DNA from: Erythrobacter sp.
GTDB taxonomy: Bacteria > Pseudomonadota > Alphaproteobacteria > Sphingomonadales > Sphingomonadaceae
NCBI RefSeq assembly: GCF_030066995.1
Contig: NZ_JASJAP010000001.1
Location: forward strand, 1,223,230 to 1,287,229
Length of the DNA: 64,000 bases
Direction of reading: 5' to 3'
Shown: positions 57,644 through 64,000 of the stretch, piece after piece
Numbering within the stretch: position 1 is the stretch's first letter
How the letters are laid out: every line of letters starts with the position of its first letter
The notes under the pieces: model-generated
Told to the model about the DNA's origin: nothing
Database searches by the model: none
What the model saw: the letters and a program-made list of their open reading frames with translations, nothing else
Program-made: the position numbers and the translations under genes

Positions 57644-57712
57644 CGTGCGTTCCTGCGAAAGCAGGAACCCAGTGCCTGACACACTGGACCCCGGATCAAG
57701 TCCGGGGATCAC
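57644..57712. repeat. Paired-hairpin repeat unit between rpsJ and rplC
   Basis: Hairpins TTCCTGCGAAAGCAGGAA and CCCCGGATCAAGTCCGGGG lie between CGTGCG and ATCAC, with CCCAGTG and CACTGG at the inner boundary. It is a gene-less unit inside the S10 operon. The rest of the gap (57444-57643) shows no gene. Confidence 0.85.
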
Positions 57713-57718
57713 CCACCA

Positions 57719-58030
57719 TTAGGCGAGCTTGATCTCAACATTCACGCCAGCGGCCAGATCGAGCTTCATCAGCGCGTCGACCGTCTGGGCGTTGGGCTGC
57801 ACGATGTCGAGCAGCCGCTTGTAGGTGCGCACCTCGAACTGCTCGCGCGACTTCTTGTCGATATGCGGGCCGCGGTTCACGGTGAACTTCTCAATGCGCG
57901 TCGGGAGGGGAATGGGGCCGCGAATAAGCGCGCCAGTGCGCCGAGCCGTGTCTGCAATCTCGCCAGTCGCCTGGTCGAGAACGCGGTGGTCAAACGCCTT
58001 GAGGCGAATACGAATATTCTGAGCTTCCAT
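57719..58030 (-). CDS. rpsJ: 30S ribosomal protein S10
   Basis: Head protein, also the NusE transcription antitermination factor; 103 residues. [40 protein letters not shown] and [20 protein letters not shown] are diagnostic. It heads the S10 operon, with a candidate promoter at 58191-58219. Confidence 0.98.
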   Translation of the reverse strand: MEAQNIRIRLKAFDHRVLDQATGEIADTARRTGALIRGPIPLPTRIEKFTVNRGPHIDKKSREQFEVRTYKRLLDIVQPNAQTVDALMKLDLAAGVNVEIKLA

Positions 58031-58190
58031 TACCTACACCGATGCGAAAGAGCCGAGATGGGTTGCCCCATCCAAACAAAAACAAAAGGCCGGCCCCACT
58101 TGCCCTAACCCCGGTACTTCCGGAAGGCTTAGCGGGCGGCCTTACAAAATTGCGTGTTCGAGAACGAATCCTCGTCCTCGTGTGGACGCG

Positions 58191-58219
58191 CGTATATCGA
58201 TGAGGCCCTAGGGATGCAA
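58191..58219 (-). promoter_or_regulatory. Candidate promoter of the S10 operon
   Basis: On the minus strand TTGCAT (58214-58219), 17 bases, TATACG (58191-58196), giving a leader of about 155 nt before rpsJ. The upstream tuf transcript ends at a strong terminator, so a promoter is needed in this 430-bp gap. The gap otherwise holds only the palindromic element and the terminator. Confidence 0.45.
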
Positions 58220-58268
58220 CCCAAAATCCTACAGAGATGTTACGCGTTTTTTGTTGGTTGCTTGCCAG

Positions 58269-58341
58269 GCCACCCTCTCCCCTGCCCTTCGTACCCCCAT
58301 GGTATGCACTAAGGGGTGCGAAGGACGGGGGAGAGGGTGGC
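58269..58341. repeat. Large palindrome between tuf and rpsJ
   Basis: A 73-bp element with two 29-bp arms (58269-58297 and 58313-58341) that are complementary except for about four positions. The arms begin GCCACCCTCTCCCC and end GGGGGAGAGGGTGGC, and the loop is about 15 bases. It resembles the CCCCTCCC repeat class found in uvrA. It lies just downstream of the tuf terminator. Confidence 0.8.
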
Positions 58342-58370
58342 GGAGGCCAGCCCAAACAAAGAAGGCGCCT

Positions 58371-58412
58371 CAGACAAAATGGGGTCCGGCTCACTTTTGC
58401 GAGCCGGACCCC
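58371..58412 (-). terminator. Terminator after tuf
   Basis: GGGGTCCGGCTC (58381-58392) is the exact complement of GAGCCGGACCCC (58401-58412), a 12-bp stem with an eight-base loop. On the minus strand ATTTTG follows. It lies 50 bp after the tuf stop and should separate the str operon from the S10 operon. Confidence 0.85.
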
Positions 58413-58462
58413 GAATGTCCAATCAGCCTTCGCGCTTGGCTAAGGCCGAAACCCTGACGGGC

Positions 58463-59638
58463 TTACTTGGTGATCTTGGCAACGACGCCCGAACCCACCG
58501 TGCGGCCACCTTCGCGGATCGCGAAACGCAGACCTTCGTCCATGGCGATCGGCGCGATCAGCTTGACGTTGATCGTCACGTTGTCGCCCGGCATCACCAT
58601 CTCGGTGCCTTCGGGAAGGATCACTTCGCCGGTGACGTCGGTGGTGCGGAAGTAGAACTGCGGACGGTAGTTCGCAAAGAACGGCGTGTGACGACCGCCC
58701 TCGTCCTTCGACAGAACGTAGACCTCGGCGCTGAACTCGGTGTGCGGCGTAACCGAACCCGGCTTGGCCAGAACCTGACCACGCTCGACTTCGTCACGGG
58801 CAACACCACGGATCAGAGCACCGATGTTGTCGCCGGCTTCACCCGAATCGAGCAGCTTGCGGAACATTTCGACGCCGGTGACGGTCGTCTTGGTGGTGTC
58901 CTTGATGCCGACGATCTCGACTTCGTCGCCAACGTTCACAACGCCGGTCTCGACACGGCCGGTAACAACCGTACCACGACCCGAGATCGAGAACACGTCT
59001 TCGATCGGCATCAGGAAGTCCTGGTCGACCGGACGGTCGGGCTGCGGAATGTACTCATCGACGGCCTTCATCAGTTCGCGAACCGAGTTCTCGCCGATTT
59101 CCGGATCACGGCCTTCGAGAGCGGCCAGAGCCGAACCCTTGATGATGGGGATTTCATCGCCATCGAAGCCATATTCGCTGAGGAGTTCGCGCACTTCGAG
59201 TTCGACGAGCTCGAGGATTTCCTCATCGTCGACCTGGTCGACCTTATTCATGTAGACAACCAGAGCCGGAACGCCGACCTGACGGGCGAGCAGGATGTGC
59301 TCACGGGTCTGCGGCATGGGGCCATCGGCGGCGTTCACAACCAGGATCGCACCGTCCATCTGAGCGGCGCCGGTGATCATGTTCTTCACATAGTCGGCGT
59401 GGCCCGGGCAGTCGACGTGAGCGTAGTGACGCGCGTCGGTTTCGTACTCGACGTGGGCGGTCGAAATCGTGATGCCGCGCTCGCGCTCTTCGGGAGCCTT
59501 GTCGATGTTGGCGAAATCAACCGCCGAACCCATGACCTTCGTGATCGCCGCTGTCAGCGTGGTCTTGCCATGGTCAACGTGACCGATGGTGCCGATGTTG
59601 CAGTGCGGCTTGTTACGCTCAAACTTTTCCTTCGCCAT
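58463..59638 (-). CDS. tuf: Elongation factor Tu
   Basis: GTPase that delivers aminoacyl-tRNA to the ribosome; 391 residues. P-loop [14 protein letters not shown] (about residues 19-32), switch [30 protein letters not shown] (G4) and the domain 2-3 segments [15 protein letters not shown] and [10 protein letters not shown] are all intact. It is the last gene of the str operon, followed by a strong terminator. Confidence 0.98.
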   Translation of the reverse strand: MAKEKFERNKPHCNIGTIGHVDHGKTTLTAAITKVMGSAVDFANIDKAPEERERGITISTAHVEYETDARHYAHVDCPGHADYVKNMITGAAQMDGAILVVNAADGPMPQTREHILLARQVGVPALVVYMNKVDQVDDEEILELVELEVRELLSEYGFDGDEIPIIKGSALAALEGRDPEIGENSVRELMKAVDEYIPQPDRPVDQDFLMPIEDVFSISGRGTVVTGRVETGVVNVGDEVEIVGIKDTTKTTVTGVEMFRKLLDSGEAGDNIGALIRGVARDEVERGQVLAKPGSVTPHTEFSAEVYVLSKDEGGRHTPFFANYRPQFYFRTTDVTGEVILPEGTEMVMPGDNVTINVKLIAPIAMDEGLRFAIREGGRTVGSGVVAKITK

Positions 59639-59744
59639 TTTTCCGTATTACCTTCTCTTGGAATTTTGAATTTCTGCGGGGGAAAGGGCGGACCCCCAGA
59701 CGCTCTGTCTGAATCAGGCGCCGCCCCTAGCCGTGCTTGCGCTG

Positions 59745-61877
<2,133 letters not shown>

Positions 61878-62039
61878 AATCTGTTCCTCAAGTGGTGGGG
61901 CGGTCCGGTGTTGGATCGCGCCCCATATAGTTACGAGTGTGACGAGTTGAAGACGGGCCGACGCGCTATCCCCGATTGATCGGAAAAACAGCCGCGCCGC
62001 CGGCTCGCCGTTCAGCTCACCCCCAGCCTCTCGCGCCGC

Positions 62040-62510
62040 TTACCAGCGGTAGTGCGAGAAGGCGCGGTTGGCATCGGCCATGCGGTGCGTGTCTTCGCGC
62101 TTCTTGACCGCGTTGCCGCGATTGTTGGCCGCGTCCATCAGCTCGCCCGAAAGGCGCGCGGACATGGTGGTCTCGGGACGACCGCGCGCGGCCGAGATCA
62201 GCCAGCGGATCGCCAGCGCCTGAGCGCGCTCGGGACGCACCTCGACCGGCACCTGGTAGGTGGCCCCGCCCACACGGCGGCTGCGCACTTCGACCTGCGG
62301 CTTCACATTGTTGAGCGCGTCGTGAAACAGCTGCATCGGATCGGCCTTGGCCTTGGCCTCGACCGTATCGAGCGCGCTGTACACGATCCCCTCGGCCACG
62401 GCCTTCTTACCGTCCAGCATGAGGTTGTTCATGAACTTCGACAAAACCTGATCACCGAACTTGGGATCGGGCAGAATTTCCCGCTTCTCGGGACGACGAC
62501 GACGTGACAT
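62040..62510 (-). CDS. rpsG: 30S ribosomal protein S7
   Basis: Primary binder of the 16S 3' domain, 156 residues. [40 protein letters not shown] and the [20 protein letters not shown] segment match the family. In other bacteria it regulates the str operon; no site can be shown here. Confidence 0.98.
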   Translation of the reverse strand: MSRRRRPEKREILPDPKFGDQVLSKFMNNLMLDGKKAVAEGIVYSALDTVEAKAKADPMQLFHDALNNVKPQVEVRSRRVGGATYQVPVEVRPERAQALAIRWLISAARGRPETTMSARLSGELMDAANNRGNAVKKREDTHRMADANRAFSHYRW

Positions 62511-62542
62511 TTTTGTGTCTCCAATTGGCCCTTGGCTCTAAC

Positions 62543-62675
62543 CGTCACCCTGAACTTGATTCAGGGTCCATCTCACGGCTTGGATCAGGCCTTCCAATTC
62601 AATTTGCGAACTCAGTGCCCAGCGGGACCATGGATCCTGAACTACGCTCGCTTGCGGCGAGCTATCCAGGATGAC
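62543..62675. repeat. Paired-hairpin repeat unit between rpsL and rpsG
   Basis: Left hairpin CCCTGAACTTGATTCAGGG (bounded CGTCA) and right hairpin ATCCTG...CAGGAT with an inner GCTCGC/GCGAGC stem, ending ATGAC at 62675. CCAT and ATGG mark the inner boundary. It fills most of the 181-bp gap in the str operon. Confidence 0.8.
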
Positions 62676-62691
62676 CTGTCCCCCGGACAGG

Positions 62692-63063
62692 TCACTTAGG
62701 CCGCTTGGCGCCGTACTTGCTGCGCGACTGCTTGCGGTCCTTGACCCCTTGCGTGTCGAGCACGCCGCGAAGGACGTGGTAGCGCACACCGGGAAGATCG
62801 CGCACACGCCCGCCGCGGATCAGCACCACGGAGTGCTCCTGCAGGTTGTGGCCTTCGCCCGGAATGTAGGAGATAACCTCGCGGCTGTTGGTCAGGCGCA
62901 CCTTGGCAACCTTGCGCAGCGCGGAGTTCGGCTTCTTCGGCGTCGTCGTGTAGACGCGCGTGCAGACACCGCGCTTTTGCGGGTTCTGCTCCATCGCAGG
63001 GACCTTCGACTTGGCCTTCTGCGGCGTGCGGCCCTTGCGGACCAGCTGGTTGATCGTCGGCAT
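62692..63063 (-). CDS. rpsL: 30S ribosomal protein S12
   Basis: Decoding-centre protein, the target site of streptomycin resistance mutations; 123 residues from the ATG at 63063. [40 protein letters not shown] (with the conserved Lys) and the [20 protein letters not shown] segment are diagnostic. The wild-type streptomycin-sensitive residues (PKKPNS, with GGRVKDLPG-like GGRVRDLPG) appear present. It heads the str operon. Confidence 0.98.
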   Translation of the reverse strand: MPTINQLVRKGRTPQKAKSKVPAMEQNPQKRGVCTRVYTTTPKKPNSALRKVAKVRLTNSREVISYIPGEGHNLQEHSVVLIRGGRVRDLPGVRYHVLRGVLDTQGVKDRKQSRSKYGAKRPK

Positions 63064-63176
63064 AGACTTCTTTCTCTTCACCGGGGCCTGAGGCCCGGCG
63101 GGCCCAAGGCACATAAAATCAGCGACACCTGCGGGACGATCATGAGGATGGAAGTTCGCGCCCGTTTCATCCGCTC

Positions 63177-63253
63177 TGCGCTCCTGCGAAAGCAGGAGCC
63201 TAGGGTAACCAAACGCCACCCACACTGGGCTCCTGCCTGAAGCAGGAGCTCAC
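63177..63253. repeat. Paired-hairpin repeat unit upstream of rpsL
   Basis: Hairpins CTCCTGCGAAAGCAGGAG and CTCCTGCCTGAAGCAGGAG lie between TGCG and CTCAC, with CCTAGG and CACTGGG at the inner boundary. It lies in the probable 5' leader of the str operon, between the candidate promoter and rpsL. Confidence 0.85.
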
Positions 63254-63342
63254 GGAAAAACGAGCCTGAAACACTCCACCCAAGGATCGGCCACTCGGCC
63301 ACCGGGTTACTTTGACGGCCGCCCCACCAAGCGCTTCCCTCC

Positions 63343-63372
63343 CGTGATTTCCTGCGAAAGCAGGAACCCAGC
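63343..63372. repeat. Single-hairpin repeat upstream of rpsL
   Basis: TTCCTGCGAAAGCAGGAA between CGTGA and CCCAG is half of a paired unit. With 63177-63253 it occupies part of the 486-bp gap before rpsL, which shows no gene. Confidence 0.8.
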
Positions 63373-63513
63373 GAAACAAGGAAACACCCCAATAGAAAAG
63401 GCCTCAACCGCGTTTTGCGAGAGAGACCTGCGGGACGAACCGGCAATGTTCAGCTCTATTGTTTGAGGGCACTGGAGTGCGCGCAAAGCACACTAAGCCC
63501 TCGAATGGCGGCG

Positions 63514-63542
63514 CGCCTAGGGGATTTGGGGGGTGGGGTCAA
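63514..63542 (-). promoter_or_regulatory. Candidate promoter of the str operon
   Basis: On the minus strand TTGACC (63537-63542), 17 bases, TAGGCG (63514-63519). The leader before rpsL would be about 440 nt and would contain both repeat units. The -10 is weak by the E. coli standard but resembles the candidate rpsM promoter. Confidence 0.45.
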
Positions 63543-63549
63543 GGGTTCG

Positions 63550-64000
63550 CTAAGATCCGACACTGGCATCTTTCACAGCCAATCGACCTTCCGAAAAGAA
63601 CTTGTGCAGACGGTCGACACGCCTTTCGGTAGCAAGGAGAACCTTCGCTGCTACCAATGGATTGCTGCCAGCCATCTTTTTGAGATCCCGGTAGCGCGCG
63701 ACGTCAAGCTCTTTTGCTAGCTTCTTTGCTCGCAAATTAACCTCATCGGCAGCAGAAGACTTCCGATCGAAAGTGCCAGCTGCTTGTCTCAAGAGCTTCA
63801 TCTCTTGCATGTAAGCATAGAGTTCGCTGTATCGTCGATCAATCTTCTTCTTATTGCGTCCATAGTGTTCCAGCGTCTCTATCAAGCGCTCAAATGACTC
63901 CTGTTTGCCGATGACGTCGATGTATCCCGGCGACGCCCACTGAATCGCACCAATTCTAGGCCGATATTCATCACCACCAGCTTTTGACAGGGACTTAAAG
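63550..64000 (-). CDS. Unrecognised gene, 5' end outside the window
   Basis: The frame is open from the window edge to a stop at 63550, giving at least 150 residues. The visible part begins FKSLSKAGGDEYRPRIGAIQ, then SPGYIDVIGKQESFERLIET, a Lys/Arg-rich helical stretch (RNKKKIDRRYSELYAYMQEM) and a C-terminus ending VKDASVGS. It looks helical and soluble. Base composition is lower in GC than the ribosomal genes next to it, suggesting a transferred segment. It ends 8 bp before the candidate rpsL promoter. I do not recognise the family. Confidence 0.55.
   Translation of the reverse strand, partial: FKSLSKAGGDEYRPRIGAIQWASPGYIDVIGKQESFERLIETLEHYGRNKKKIDRRYSELYAYMQEMKLLRQAAGTFDRKSSAADEVNLRAKKLAKELDVARYRDLKKMAGSNPLVAAKVLLATERRVDRLHKFFSEGRLAVKDASVGS

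Overview
The window is a piece of a high-GC alphaproteobacterial chromosome. The gene content fits an Erythrobacter-like or other sphingomonad relative: alphaproteobacterial ribosomal-protein and TCA gene order, an SOS box of the alphaproteobacterial GTTC-N7-GTTC type, many short GC-rich paired-hairpin repeats of the kind common in sphingomonads, and GTG/TTG starts. This placement is inferred from gene recognition, not from a search.

Layout. 1-8.6 kb: a secreted glycine-zipper protein; a three-gene operon (SDR reductase, membrane cytochrome b, Tat-exported molybdopterin oxidoreductase); a DUF1801 protein; cyclopropane-fatty-acid synthase; an acyltransferase-3 membrane protein; a lower-GC glycosyltransferase; argG. 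8.6-9.6 kb: about 1 kb without a credible gene. It holds a cluster of DnaA-box-like motifs and then a run of tetraloop hairpins ending in an intrinsic terminator, which I read as an unidentified structured RNA. 9.6-13.4 kb: RlpA, a conserved hypothetical, dense repeats, a small lipoprotein and a broken copy of the uvrA 3' end. 13.4-16.4 kb: uvrA, carrying an in-frame repeat insertion and an SOS box. 17.1-18.7 kb: a wrecked locus (RTX remnant, two oppositely oriented halves of a BtuC/FecC permease, the tail of a BtuF-like binding protein) around a candidate sRNA with a strong terminator. 18.8-22.7 kb: a SleB-type cell-wall hydrolase, a hypothetical and a GGDEF-EAL protein.

23.0-32.3 kb is the TCA cluster mdh - (hypothetical) - sucD - sucA - sucB - lpdA. 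Three small GIY-YIG endonuclease genes sit in its intergenic gaps, one of them frameshifted. Each is boxed by its own class of paired-hairpin repeat: 27-nt perfect direct repeats, 25-nt perfect inverted repeats, or 22-nt perfect direct repeats. The first also separates sucD from a 27-bp near-copy of its own 5' end. Nuclease-free copies of the same hairpin units occur elsewhere, including at five places in the ribosomal-protein operons, and related repeats lie in frame inside uvrA and lpdA. I regard this GIY-YIG/hairpin system as the most interesting content of the window.

32.3-41.9 kb holds metabolic and envelope genes: epimerase-like protein, amidase, PepSY protein, TRIC channel, two glycine-zipper secreted proteins, serine hydrolase, and a GbsR/MarR - DUF4166 - saccharopine-dehydrogenase-like cluster. 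42.0-63.1 kb is the str-S10-spc-alpha superoperon on the minus strand (rpsL, rpsG, fusA, tuf, rpsJ through rplQ) with secY, adk and rpoA. It is interrupted between adk and rpsM by an exported SRPBCC-like gene. The window ends inside an unrecognised gene.
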